The translations under genes were made by a program, and so were the position numbers. A DNA stretch of 32,945 nt from Reyranella massiliensis 521 (GTDB lineage Bacteria; Pseudomonadota; Alphaproteobacteria; Reyranellales; Reyranellaceae): NCBI GenBank assembly GCA_945862125.1, contig CAMAYC010000050.1, forward strand, positions 1 to 32,945. The letters are read 5' to 3'. A model generated the notes under the pieces. That model was given only the letters and a program-made list of their open reading frames with translations, was not told where the DNA came from and ran no database searches. This document shows, one piece after another, positions 21,858-30,177 of the stretch; the stretch's first letter is position 1; each line of letters begins with the position of its first letter.

Positions 21858-22643
21858 TCACGCGTCGAGCCAGCCCGCCCCCTTCACCTGGTCGCGGAAA
21901 GTCTTGCTCACCGGCACGTCGATGCCGTTGCGCAGTTTCAGGACAAGGCGGCCGGCCCCGCGCTCGACCGCCGCGACCGCGCCTTCGGCCACCCACCACG
22001 AGCGATGCACCTGACGGCCGCGTCCGCTGCCGAGTTCGGCAAGCGCATCGCGCAGGCGCAGCAGGATGAGATCGCTGCCCAGCGCCGTGTGGATGCGGAG
22101 GTAGTGATCCTCCATCTCGAGCGCCAACAGGTCGCGTCCCAGCGCGGGCGGGATGCGGCGGAAGAAGTCGGGCGGCGCGGGATTGGGCGTGACAGGCAGC
22201 GCCGCGACACGTTCGCGCTCGGCATCGGCCCGGGCACGCAGGCGTTGCTCGACGAACAGGCCGATCACGACCGAGATGACGATCGTCAGGAAGGCGTTTT
22301 CGGGAAAGAGCGTGGGCAGCGCTGACAGCGGGATCGGGCGCCCCACCCAGGCATTGACCAGGAAGATTTCGGCGGTGCCCGGCAAAGCGGCCAGCAGGCC
22401 GACCAGGGTCATGCGTCCGGCAACAGGCCAGCGGTCGATCGGCTCGATGCGGCCGAACCAGGCCGCCAGCGCGATCACCTGCAGCCAATTCAGGACACTA
22501 ATGATGGCGAAATAGACGAACCGGACGCCCAGACCCATGTGCTCGTAGGTGCCGAACGGTCCGGTCACCGCCATGACGGCGGCAAAACCGACAATCGCCG
22601 GCAGACTGTACGGCAGTGACCTGACATAGGGCGATTCGCGCAT
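21858..22643 (-). CDS. membrane-anchored LytTR DNA-binding regulator
   Basis: The 261-residue protein has four predicted membrane segments (about 10-30, 41-62, 77-97, 115-133), a charged linker (EQRLRARADAERERV) and a C-terminal LytTR domain. The latter shows LLALEMEDHYLRIHTALG, LILLRLRDALAEL and GRQVHRSWWVAEGAV, the standard DNA-binding strands. It has no receiver domain, so it is probably a one-component sensor working at the inner membrane. The ATG at 22643 is chosen because upstream sequence lacks family character; its Shine-Dalgarno is weak. Likely targets are its own promoter region and the neighbours. Confidence 0.87.
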   Translation of the reverse strand: MRESPYVRSLPYSLPAIVGFAAVMAVTGPFGTYEHMGLGVRFVYFAIISVLNWLQVIALAAWFGRIEPIDRWPVAGRMTLVGLLAALPGTAEIFLVNAWVGRPIPLSALPTLFPENAFLTIVISVVIGLFVEQRLRARADAERERVAALPVTPNPAPPDFFRRIPPALGRDLLALEMEDHYLRIHTALGSDLILLRLRDALAELGSGRGRQVHRSWWVAEGAVAAVERGAGRLVLKLRNGIDVPVSKTFRDQVKGAGWLDA

Positions 22644-22761
22644 CGTGAACGGATGATTGACGGCAGATCGCGAAAAACGCCAGCACTTCCACGTAGCGAA
22701 GATGGATCGGGGCGCGGCTCCTGGTGAATGTGGCGCCCAATCATTGCTGCAGGAGCGCCGC

Positions 22762-23271
22762 ATGCCGTCACTTTTCCAGATCGTCACAAACACCCCGCTC
22801 TGGGTGTGGCCGTTGATGGCATTTGTCGTCTGGATAGGAGCGTTGAGCCTTCGGCCACGCATCGTGCCGCCGTGGCGACTGGCTATCTTGCCGTTGGTCG
22901 GCTTGGCCCTCTCCCTTGCGGGCATCGCCCAGTCGGTTCAGCCGGGTCTGGCGGCGGCGGGATGGGCGGTGGCCCTGCTGCCGGCATTCCCCCTGGGCCT
23001 GGCGCTCGGTCGCCGCCATGCCGCGCGGTCTCTCGCGGACGGCCGGATAGAAATCGCGGGCGGCTGGTTCATGCTGGCCTTCGGCCTCTCCGTCTTTGCC
23101 GCGCGCTATGCGCTGGGCGTGCTGATCGGCGTCGCGCCGGCGCTCAAGGCCGAGCCGCTCTGGATCGGATTGGCCGGCGCGGTGGGCGGAATCGTGGCCG
23201 GAATCGGCCTTGGTTGGCTGGCCGGGGTGATTCTGCGGGCGCGCCGTGCGGCCATGGCTTTGGTGGAGTGA
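22762..23271 (+). CDS. small multi-pass membrane protein, DUF6622-like
   Basis: The 169-residue protein has about five hydrophobic helices (LWVWPLMAFVVWIGAL, LAILPLVGLALSLAG, AAAGWAVALLPAFPLGLAL, FMLAFGLSVFAARYALGVL, IGLAGAVGGIVAGIGLGWL). The opening TPLWVWPLMAFVVWIGALSLRPR resembles DUF6622-type inner membrane proteins of unknown role. The ATG at 22762 has AGGAG at good spacing; a longer in-frame reading from 22657 lacks one. It diverges from the LytTR gene by 118 bp, and the hydrolase gene starts 5 bp after its stop. Membrane LytTR regulators often sit beside small membrane proteins, so a link is possible. Confidence 0.65.
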   Translation: MPSLFQIVTNTPLWVWPLMAFVVWIGALSLRPRIVPPWRLAILPLVGLALSLAGIAQSVQPGLAAAGWAVALLPAFPLGLALGRRHAARSLADGRIEIAGGWFMLAFGLSVFAARYALGVLIGVAPALKAEPLWIGLAGAVGGIVAGIGLGWLAGVILRARRAAMALVE

Positions 23272-23276
23272 CTCAC

Positions 23277-24263
23277 ATGCATCCCTGGATCCGTCGCACC
23301 CTCATCGGCCTGGCAAGCCTCGTTCTGGCCGCGGCCGCGACCTTTGCTGGCGTCATCGCCTTCAGCACGCCGGCCGAGGTGCCGCGCCTGGCCGCGGGCG
23401 ACACCCTGCCGGGAACCGAGGCGTGGAACAGAGCCGAGATTCCCGAGGTCAGGCGCGTCGCGGCCCGCGACGGCGCGCCGCTGGCATATCGGCTCTATCC
23501 GGGCCGCGCCGATCGCGCCGTGGTTCTCGTCCACGGGTCGTCGGGTTCCAGCATCTCCATGCACAAGCTCGCCCAGGCCCTGCAGCAGGCCGGCGGTACG
23601 GTCTATTCCATCAGCCTGCGCGGCCATGGCGGCAGCGGCACAGTCAACGGCGACGTCTCCTACCGCCAACAGCTCGACGACGATCTCGTCGATTTCGTGC
23701 AAGCGGCCGGCCTCATCGATCCGAAGATCCGCCGCAGCCTGGTCGGCTTCTCATCGGGCGGCGGCTTCGTGCTGCGCACGGCGAGTGGTCCCAACCGCGC
23801 GCGGTTCGACGACTATCTCGCCATCTCGCCCTTCATTTCCCAGGACTCGCCCACCACCCGGCCCGCCTCGGGCGGTTGGGTAAGCGTGGCAGCACCGCGC
23901 GTGGTGGCACTGACGATCCTCGATGGTTTTGGCCTGCCGTGGTTCCAGGGCCTGCCGGTGCTGCGCTTCGCGACCGCGGCCAAGCCCAGCGAGAATCGCA
24001 CGCCGGTCTATTCCTTCCGGCTCGCGGCCGGCCTGCAGCTCGCGCGCGACTGGCGCGCGGCACTGGGTCGAATCGACCGGCCGACAGCGGTTGTAGTCGG
24101 CGGCAAGGATGAGCTGTTCTACGCCGAGCGCTACGCGCCCTTGTTCGCTGAACTCAATCCGAAAGTCGCGGTGACGGTCGAGCCGGGCTTCGGCCATCTC
24201 GACATGGTTGCCGATGGCAGGGCCTGCGCCTCGGTGGCGCAGCTATGGCAGCGACTGCAGTGA
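23277..24263 (+). CDS. alpha/beta hydrolase with N-terminal membrane anchor
   Basis: The 328-residue protein has a basic N-terminus and one hydrophobic helix (LIGLASLVLAAAATFAGVIA, about 9-28), so it is anchored in or exported across the inner membrane. The hydrolase core shows VVLVHGSSGSSISMHKLAQAL with the oxyanion-hole HGSSG, LRGHGGSG, the nucleophile elbow GFSSGGGF, a late Asp in VVVGGKDELFYAE and the catalytic His in GFGHLDMV. The substrate is unknown; lysophospholipase- or esterase-like activity would be usual. It is probably cotranscribed with the preceding membrane-protein gene. The stop abuts the stop of the convergent lipoprotein gene. Confidence 0.85.
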   Translation: MHPWIRRTLIGLASLVLAAAATFAGVIAFSTPAEVPRLAAGDTLPGTEAWNRAEIPEVRRVAARDGAPLAYRLYPGRADRAVVLVHGSSGSSISMHKLAQALQQAGGTVYSISLRGHGGSGTVNGDVSYRQQLDDDLVDFVQAAGLIDPKIRRSLVGFSSGGGFVLRTASGPNRARFDDYLAISPFISQDSPTTRPASGGWVSVAAPRVVALTILDGFGLPWFQGLPVLRFATAAKPSENRTPVYSFRLAAGLQLARDWRAALGRIDRPTAVVVGGKDELFYAERYAPLFAELNPKVAVTVEPGFGHLDMVADGRACASVAQLWQRLQ

Positions 24264-24653
24264 CTACGCCACGCGCCGCTTCTGCGCCGCCACCGAGCCG
24301 GCGCACTGGTCGGGCGGCAGGGGGCGCAGGTGCGTGTCGTAGGCGTCGGCGAACTCGGCCCGCCACGGCGCGCCGTTGCGGCGGTAGAGTGAGACGAACA
24401 GCGTGCAGGCGTCGGACTGGTAACGCAGCACGCGGGCCGGCTCGTCCTTGCGATCTAGAGAGGCGGCGCCGAATGTGGTGGCGAGTTGCTGCTCGTCCAT
24501 GCCCTTGATGCGATCGAGCGGGATCGGCGTTCCGGGATTGCGCGAGGTGAAGACGCCCTTTTCGCCGCTGGCGAGGGAATATTGCGGACTGGAATCGGTG
24601 ACGCAGCCGCCCAGGAATAGAATGAACGCGAGAGCCCCAAATGTCTTTTTCAT
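24264..24653 (-). CDS. putative lipoprotein
   Basis: The 129-residue protein starts with a lipoprotein signal (MKKTFGALAFILFLGGC): a positive n-region, a hydrophobic core and lipobox LGGC with Cys17. The mature part contains IPLDRIKGMDEQQLATTFG and PARVLRYQSDACTLFVSLYR, then DQCAGSV, giving a pair of cysteines that may form a disulfide. The pattern recalls small BamE-like lipoproteins ('G.....L...FG.P......G....WRY') but is not close enough to name. It ends in a short basic tail (AAQKRRVA). An EI24-type gene lies 9 bp upstream. Confidence 0.7.
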   Translation of the reverse strand: MKKTFGALAFILFLGGCVTDSSPQYSLASGEKGVFTSRNPGTPIPLDRIKGMDEQQLATTFGAASLDRKDEPARVLRYQSDACTLFVSLYRRNGAPWRAEFADAYDTHLRPLPPDQCAGSVAAQKRRVA

Positions 24654-24662
24654 GCCGTCAGT

Positions 24663-25358
24663 CTAACGCGGGCCGGCCGGCAAATTAAGGGGCGGCTTCA
24701 ATGTCTGGGCGATATGCACCATCGCCGCCATGCCCAGCACCGGCACGATCAGGTTGAGGATCGGGATGGTGCCTAGGAACACCAGGACAATGCCGGTCAG
24801 CCACAGCACGCCGCCATTGGCCTTGCGTCGGGCCTTCACGTCGGCCGGGTCGAGGCGGCGCAGGGCGACCTGCTCGTAGTACTCCCGGCCGGCCAGCCAG
24901 CCGTTGGCGCCATAGAACAGTGCCGCGCCCAACCCGGCGATGAACAGCGCCACCAGGTAGAACGGCAGCAGCACGAGATTGAGCGCCACCAGGAGGAGCA
25001 GGAAGGCGATGCCGGAGCGGATGCCGACCCACATGGGAATACCGCGGGCGCGGCCGAGCTGCGGATAATGCTCACCCTCCACGATGTCGGCGATCCTCTC
25101 CAGGAAGATCGAGATCACGATGCCGAAGCTTGCCGGGAACAGCATCAGCGCCAGCACGGCGACGGCGCCGCCGCCCAGCCAGCGGATGGTCTCGTTAAGC
25201 CAGTTCCACTGGAAGGTGGCGAAGGACTGCAGCAGCCACCACGCCCCGACACCGATGGCGATCTGCAGCAGCAGCGACAAGCCCAGCGATTGCCAGATGA
25301 CGACGCGCAGCCTGGGATCGCCGAGCTGCCGGACTGCCAGTTCGAAGGCGCGGATCAT
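24663..25358 (-). CDS. EI24 domain-containing membrane protein (CysZ-like)
   Basis: The 231-residue protein has about four to five membrane helices: SLGLSLLLQIAIGVGAWWLL, GGGAVAVLALMLFPASFGIVIS, IAFLLLLVALNLVLLPFYLVALF, and the C-terminal WLTGIVLVFLGTIPILNLIVPVLG. ANGWLAGREYYEQVALRRLD between the helices, followed by IPILNLIVPVLG(M)AAMVH, is typical of the EI24/CysZ family. CysZ is a sulfate transporter; many alphaproteobacterial members have no demonstrated role. It starts 10 bp after the CoA racemase stop and probably shares its mRNA. Confidence 0.85.
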   Translation of the reverse strand: MIRAFELAVRQLGDPRLRVVIWQSLGLSLLLQIAIGVGAWWLLQSFATFQWNWLNETIRWLGGGAVAVLALMLFPASFGIVISIFLERIADIVEGEHYPQLGRARGIPMWVGIRSGIAFLLLLVALNLVLLPFYLVALFIAGLGAALFYGANGWLAGREYYEQVALRRLDPADVKARRKANGGVLWLTGIVLVFLGTIPILNLIVPVLGMAAMVHIAQTLKPPLNLPAGPR

Positions 25359-25368
25359 CCGGGCCGCG

Positions 25369-26517
25369 TCACTGCGGCCCGACGATGCCCGTCGCCTTCA
25401 GCTCGCCGATCTCCTTTGTCGAGAAGCCGCTCTCGCCCAGGATCTCGTCGGTGTGCTGGCCGCGCTTGGCGGCGGGACCCTTGACGCTTTCCTTGGTGCG
25501 CGAGAAGCGCGGCGCGGCGGCCGGCTGGGCAAAGCCCGAGACGTCGACATAGGCACCGCGCGCCTTGGCATGCGGATGCTGCGAGGCTTCCTGCATGGTG
25601 AGGACGGGAGCAAAGCAGATGTCGGTGCCTTCCATGATCGCGCACCATTCGTCGCGCGTCTTGGTCTTGAATACGCCCGCGAGCCTGGTCTTGAGGTCGC
25701 CCCACATCTTGCGATCCATCTGCGGCGGCAGGTTCTGGCCCTTGAGTCCGGTCTTCTCGAGCAGCAGCTCGTAGAACTGCGGTTCGATCGAGCCGATGGA
25801 GATGAACTTGCCGTCCTTGGTCTCGTAAGTGCCATAGAAGTGGGCGCCACCGTCCAGCATGTTGGTCTCGCGCTCGTCCTTCCAGAGGCCGGCGCCCGCC
25901 ATGCCATAGATGCCGCCCAGCAGGAGCGCCGCACCGTCGACCATGGCGGCATCGACCACCTGGCCCTTGCCCGACTTCTGCGATTCGAGCAGGCCGCACA
26001 CCATGCCGAAGGCCAGCAGCATGCCGCCGCCACCGAAGTCACCGACCAGGTTGAGTGGCGGCATCGGCCTGTCCTTGCTGCCGATGGCGTGCAGCGCGCC
26101 GGTGAGCGCGATGTAGTTGATGTCGTGGCCGGCCGCCTTGGCGAGCGGGCCTTCCTGGCCCCAGCCCGTCATGCGTCCGTAGACCAGCTTGGGATTGCGC
26201 TTGAGGCAGACGTCGGGCCCGACGCCCAGGCGCTCCGCGACTCCGGGGCGGAACGGTTCGGTCATGCCGTCGGCCTTCTCGATCAGGCGCAGCACGACGT
26301 CGATGCCTTCCTTCTTCTGCAGGTCGATCGAAACCGAGCGCCGGCTCCTGTTGTGCACGGCGAACTTGGGATCGGCGATGCGGTCCATGACGTGGCTCTT
26401 GGTGCGGTCGACACGGATTACATTGGCGCCCATGTCGCCCAGCATCATCGAGCACATCGGGCCCGGCCCAATCCCGGCCAACTCGACGATCGTCAGTCCC
26501 GAAAGCGGACCCGGCAT
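25369..26517 (-). CDS. alpha-methylacyl-CoA racemase, CaiB/BaiF family
   Basis: The 382-residue protein is a family III CoA-transferase fold member of the racemase branch. The catalytic set of alpha-methylacyl-CoA racemases is in place: H131 in AAGHDINYIALTG, D160 in NLVGDFGGGGM and E245 in GSIEPQFYE; the 85-residue spacing from Asp to Glu matches that of characterised racemases as I recall it. MTGWGQEGPLAKAAGHDINY is the branch signature, whereas true CoA transferases carry a catalytic Asp in a different context. It would interconvert (R)- and (S)-2-methylacyl-CoA for branched-chain fatty acid or sterol side-chain breakdown. The ATG at 26517 has GGGAGA upstream. It diverges from the beta-propeller gene by 121 bp. 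Confidence 0.9.
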   Translation of the reverse strand: MPGPLSGLTIVELAGIGPGPMCSMMLGDMGANVIRVDRTKSHVMDRIADPKFAVHNRSRRSVSIDLQKKEGIDVVLRLIEKADGMTEPFRPGVAERLGVGPDVCLKRNPKLVYGRMTGWGQEGPLAKAAGHDINYIALTGALHAIGSKDRPMPPLNLVGDFGGGGMLLAFGMVCGLLESQKSGKGQVVDAAMVDGAALLLGGIYGMAGAGLWKDERETNMLDGGAHFYGTYETKDGKFISIGSIEPQFYELLLEKTGLKGQNLPPQMDRKMWGDLKTRLAGVFKTKTRDEWCAIMEGTDICFAPVLTMQEASQHPHAKARGAYVDVSGFAQPAAAPRFSRTKESVKGPAAKRGQHTDEILGESGFSTKEIGELKATGIVGPQ

Positions 26518-26638
26518 GTGCTTTCTCCCGTAAAGAGCATGTTTTTCAAGCCTCACCATGGTAGCTGAAGGGTGCGGCGTTACAAAATGTGTCGCGCGGT
26601 CTAAAGTCCGCGCCGCGAGAGACGGTCGGAGGAAACGG

Positions 26639-28330
26639 ATGGGTTTGGGCCGGTTTTGCACGGCGGCAGCGGTTGTGTTTGCTGTCGCGGGCAGTGCGTT
26701 TGCGCAGCCAGCGCCGGTTGCGGCCCCCGCGGCGTCCCCGGAATACAGCCAGCAGTTCCTGGTGCCGGGCTCGTGGTTCCATGGCGTGCACGGTCTGGCG
26801 TTCAACAAGGACGACCAGCTTTTCGCAGGCTCCGTGATCGGCCAAACCCTCTACCGCGTGCAGGTCGACACGGGTGAGGTCGATCGTGTGATCGACGCGC
26901 CAACCGGCATGGCCGACGACATCGCCTTCGCCGACGACGGCACCATGGCGTGGACGGCCTTCCTGCTGGGCAAGGTCTATGTCCGCAAGCCCAACGGCAA
27001 GACCATCGAAGTCGCCAACGGCATGAGCGGACCCAATTCGATCGCCTTCGGCAAGGATGGACGGCTGTTCGTGTCCGAGGTCTTCCTCGGCGATGCGCTC
27101 TACGAGATTGATCTCAAGAACGTCGACAAGCCCGACTTCAAGCCGTTCCCGCGCACCGAGCTGCGCCGCATCGCGGAGAAGATGGGTGGCCTGAACGGCT
27201 TCGAGATCCATCGCGACGACGGCTTCCTCTACGGGCCACTGTGGTTCAAGGGCGAGGTCGTGAAGGTCAATCTCGAGACCGGCGCGATGGACGTGATCGC
27301 CTCGGGCTTCAAGATTCCGGCCGCGGCCAACATCGATCCCCAGAACCGCGACAATCTCTACGTGGTCGATACCGGCACCGGTGGCGTGTGGAGCGTCAGC
27401 CTCACCAGCAAGGCCAAGAAGCTGGTAGCCTCGATGAAGCCCGGCCTCGACAACCTCGCCTTCGATTCGCGCGGCCGCCTGTTCGTGACGTCGATGACCG
27501 ACAACGGCATCTATCTCGTCGACAAGCACACCGGCGCTGCCAGGACCATCGTCGAGGGCAAACTCGCCGTCCCGGCCGACCTCGTCGTCACGACCGAGGG
27601 CGGCAAGGAGACGGTGCACGTGGCCGACGTCTTCAGCTATCGCACCGTCGACGGCCAGAGCGGCGCGGTCTCCGATGTGCTGCGCGTGCACGGTGAGACA
27701 CATGCCTATCCGATCGGCATCTCGGTCGGACCGAAGTATGTGCTGCTGTCGAGCTGGTTCTCCAACACTGTCGAAAAAGTCGACCGCAAGACTGGCAAGC
27801 TCATCGCAACACTGACCGGTTTCGCCGCGCCCGTCGACGCGTTGGAGGCCGCCGACGGCTCGATCTATGTCGCGGAGCTGGCGAGCGGCAACCTCGTGAA
27901 GGTGAGTCCCGACGGCAAGGTGCGAAGCGTCGCCGCCAAGGAGTTGCGCGGGCCGGTCGCCATGGCCCAGGGCCCGGGCAACCTGATCTACATCACCGAG
28001 ATCGCCGGCGGAGCGGTGCTCCAGATCGATGTCGCGACGGCGTCCCGCAGGGTCGTGGCCGATGGCCTGGCCGGTCCGGAGGGCATCGACGTTGGGCCCG
28101 ACGGCCGTCTCTTCGTCGCAGAAGTGGGCCAGAAGCGCGTGGTCGCCATCGACCCCAGCTCCGGCGCCAGGACCGTGATCGCCTCCAACCTCGACATCGG
28201 CCTTGCACCGTTTCCCGGCGGTCCGCCGGCGCTGGTGCCGACGGGCGTGGCGGTGGCCCGGTCGGGCAACGTCTATGTCAGCTCCGACCTCCGCAATGCG
28301 CTCTACAAGCTGACGCCGCCTTCACCGTAA
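26639..28330 (+). CDS. secreted SMP-30/NHL-type beta-propeller protein
   Basis: The 563-residue protein has a signal peptide (MGLGRFCTAAAVVFAVAGSA, cleavage about residue 23) and then ten or more repeated blade units of the form 'G.A.D..G.LFV......' or 'IDVGPDGRLFVAEVGQ', e.g. GLAFNKDDQLFAGSVIGQTL, SIAFGKDGRLFVSEVFLGDAL, LAFDSRGRLFVTSMTDNGIYL, ALEAADGSIYVAELASGNL. Two propellers of about 270 residues in tandem fit the length. SMP-30/gluconolactonase and strictosidine-synthase-like members hydrolyse lactones or esters using a metal; I cannot place metal ligands confidently. AGGA lies 6 nt before the ATG at 26639. The MBL gene follows after 10 bp. Confidence 0.8.
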   Translation: MGLGRFCTAAAVVFAVAGSAFAQPAPVAAPAASPEYSQQFLVPGSWFHGVHGLAFNKDDQLFAGSVIGQTLYRVQVDTGEVDRVIDAPTGMADDIAFADDGTMAWTAFLLGKVYVRKPNGKTIEVANGMSGPNSIAFGKDGRLFVSEVFLGDALYEIDLKNVDKPDFKPFPRTELRRIAEKMGGLNGFEIHRDDGFLYGPLWFKGEVVKVNLETGAMDVIASGFKIPAAANIDPQNRDNLYVVDTGTGGVWSVSLTSKAKKLVASMKPGLDNLAFDSRGRLFVTSMTDNGIYLVDKHTGAARTIVEGKLAVPADLVVTTEGGKETVHVADVFSYRTVDGQSGAVSDVLRVHGETHAYPIGISVGPKYVLLSSWFSNTVEKVDRKTGKLIATLTGFAAPVDALEAADGSIYVAELASGNLVKVSPDGKVRSVAAKELRGPVAMAQGPGNLIYITEIAGGAVLQIDVATASRRVVADGLAGPEGIDVGPDGRLFVAEVGQKRVVAIDPSSGARTVIASNLDIGLAPFPGGPPALVPTGVAVARSGNVYVSSDLRNALYKLTPPSP

Positions 28331-28340
28331 GAGTAAAGCG

Positions 28341-29234
28341 ATGCCCGGTATTCCTTTCATCAGGGACTTCAAGTTCGACTACGGGACCGCGATGGAGGTG
28401 ACGCCGCTGATCCGCCGCGTCGTCGCCAATAACCCGAACCCCTTCACCTTCAAGGGCACCGGCACCTACATCGTCGGCCACGGCAAGGTGGCGGTGGTCG
28501 ATCCCGGCCCGGATCAACCGGAGCACGTCGAGGCGGTGCTGCGCGCCGTGCGCGGCGAGACGGTGACGCACATTCTCGTCACCCACACTCATGTCGATCA
28601 TTCGCCGGCCACGCCCGCGCTCGCCAAGGCGACCGGCGCCAAAGTCTATGCCTATGGCGCGCATCCCAAACCGCCGGAAGGCGCGACCACGGAGCAAGGG
28701 GGCGACTTCGCCTTCGCGCCCGACGTCAAGCTCGCCGATGGCGACGTGGTCCAGGGCGATGGCTGGAACGTCGAGGCGGTCTACACGCCCGGCCACATCT
28801 CCAACCATCTCTGCTTCGCGGTGAAGGAAGACAAGGCGCTGCTCTCGGGCGACCATGTCATGGGCTGGTCGACGGCGGTAATCTCGCCGCCCGACGGCAA
28901 CATGGCCGACTATTTCGCCAGTCTGCGCAAGCTGCTGCCGCGCGACGAGACGCTCTACATTCCCACGCACGGCGCCGAGATTCGAAATCCCAATCCCTTC
29001 GTGCAGGCCTATATCGAACATCGCCTGGGCCGCGAGGCGCAGATCATGGCGCGTCTCAAGGAAGGCCCTCAGACCGTCCCGCAGATGGTGGCCAAGAACT
29101 ACGCCGACACGCCGATCCATCTTCACGCTGCTGCCGGCCGTTCGATGCTGGCGCATCTGGTGCAGATGGTGAAGGACGGCCGCGTTAAAACCGAGGATGG
29201 CCGCGCAACCATCGGCTCGACTTACAGGCTTTAG
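28341..29234 (+). CDS. metallo-beta-lactamase-fold hydrolase, LACTB2-like
   Basis: The 297-residue protein has a zinc-binding motif H82-T-H84-V-D86-H87, then H152 (GHISNHL), D171 (LLSGDHVMGW) and a final His in IPTHGAEI, which makes a complete dinuclear site. The C-terminal 80 residues (RLGREAQIMARLKEGPQTVP, AGRSMLAHLVQMVKDGRV) form the winged-helix tail of LACTB2/CPSF-like hydrolases. Relatives act on RNA, acyl thioesters or glyoxalase-type substrates; here the function is not decided. It sits between the propeller gene and an SDR, 11 bp from each, in a likely operon. Confidence 0.9.
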   Translation: MPGIPFIRDFKFDYGTAMEVTPLIRRVVANNPNPFTFKGTGTYIVGHGKVAVVDPGPDQPEHVEAVLRAVRGETVTHILVTHTHVDHSPATPALAKATGAKVYAYGAHPKPPEGATTEQGGDFAFAPDVKLADGDVVQGDGWNVEAVYTPGHISNHLCFAVKEDKALLSGDHVMGWSTAVISPPDGNMADYFASLRKLLPRDETLYIPTHGAEIRNPNPFVQAYIEHRLGREAQIMARLKEGPQTVPQMVAKNYADTPIHLHAAAGRSMLAHLVQMVKDGRVKTEDGRATIGSTYRL

Positions 29235-29245
29235 GAAATCACGAC

Positions 29246-30019
29246 ATGGACCTGAAACTCAGCGGCAAGACCGTCCTCATCACCGGCGGCAGCCGCGGCA
29301 TCGGCTTTGCCTGCGCCATGGGGTTCGCGGCCGAGGGCTGCGCCGTCCACATCGCCTCGCGTTCAAAGGAGTCGCTCGAGGCGGCGCGGGACAAGATCCG
29401 TGCCCGTCATAACGTGCCGGTCGAGATCCATCCGGCCGATTTCTCCAAGGGCGACACGGCCCGTGCGGTGGTCGAGGCCGTGGCCCACGCCGACATCCTG
29501 GTGAACAACGCCGGCGCCATCCCGCGCGGCGACATCTTCGGCATGACCGAGCCGAAGTGGCGCGAGGCCTGGGAACTGAAGGTCTTCGGCTACGTCAACG
29601 CCACCCGCGCCATGCTGGAGAAATTCTATGCCCGCAAAAAGGGCGTGGTGGTGAACGTCATCGGCCTTGCCGGCGAGAGTTTTAACTACGACTACGTCGC
29701 CGGCACCATGGGCAACGCCGGCCTCATGGCTTTCACGCGGGCTGTAGGTTCAAGAAGCGTCGATCAGGGTGTGCGTGTCGTGGCGATCAACCCGCCCGCC
29801 ACGCGCACCGACCGCATGCTGACCTTGCTGCGTGGTCAGGCCGAGCAGCAGTTCGGCGATGCCGAGCGCTGGCCCGAACTCACCAAGCACATGCCGTTCG
29901 GCCGCGCCGCCGAACCCGACGAGGTCGCCGACCTCGCGGTTTTCCTGGCGTCGGATCGCGCCAGCTACATCAGCGGTGTGGTGATGACTCTCGACGGCGG
30001 CCAGGCGGCGCGACACTAG
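29246..30019 (+). CDS. SDR family protein with atypical active site
   Basis: The 257-residue protein has a normal NAD(P)-binding start (TGGSRGIG, 13-20) and the NNAG motif (87-90), and ends like other SDRs (FLASDRASYISGVVMTLDGG). The catalytic region is unusual: the usual N-[IV]-S-S strand reads NVIG (137-140), and Y150 is followed by VAGT, so the YxxxK lysine is Thr154. The following MGNAGLMAFTRAVG aligns with the standard helix, so this looks like a distinct subfamily and not a reading error. It may still bind a nucleotide but use another catalytic scheme, or act on a substrate that needs no Lys. It is the last gene of the propeller-MBL-SDR run. Confidence 0.85.
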   Translation: MDLKLSGKTVLITGGSRGIGFACAMGFAAEGCAVHIASRSKESLEAARDKIRARHNVPVEIHPADFSKGDTARAVVEAVAHADILVNNAGAIPRGDIFGMTEPKWREAWELKVFGYVNATRAMLEKFYARKKGVVVNVIGLAGESFNYDYVAGTMGNAGLMAFTRAVGSRSVDQGVRVVAINPPATRTDRMLTLLRGQAEQQFGDAERWPELTKHMPFGRAAEPDEVADLAVFLASDRASYISGVVMTLDGGQAARH

Positions 30020-30039
30020 CCACGGCGCCGCCCGCGAAC

Positions 30040-30177
30040 CTACTTGTGCTTGTTGGCGGCAGCCTTGGCACCGGGATTGGTGTGTGACGCGAAGGGCGTC
30101 GTCGCGACGATCTTCTTGGTCTTGTCCTGCTTGGGCTTCTTCTTTTCGCGGTTGCTGCGCATCTGGCCTTTGGCCAT
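30040..30177 (-). CDS. small basic conserved protein
   Basis: A 45-codon gene on the minus strand encodes a highly basic peptide starting MAKGQMRSNREKKKPKQDK and ending in GAKAAANKHK. Similar 'MAKGQMRSNRE.KKPK' peptides are, from memory, widespread hypothetical proteins in proteobacteria. GGAAGG stands before the ATG. There are no cysteines or hydrophobic segments; binding to nucleic acid or ribosomes is plausible but not shown. It is convergent with the SDR gene, 20 bp away, and follows the next minus-strand gene after 73 bp. Confidence 0.75.
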   Translation of the reverse strand: MAKGQMRSNREKKKPKQDKTKKIVATTPFASHTNPGAKAAANKHK

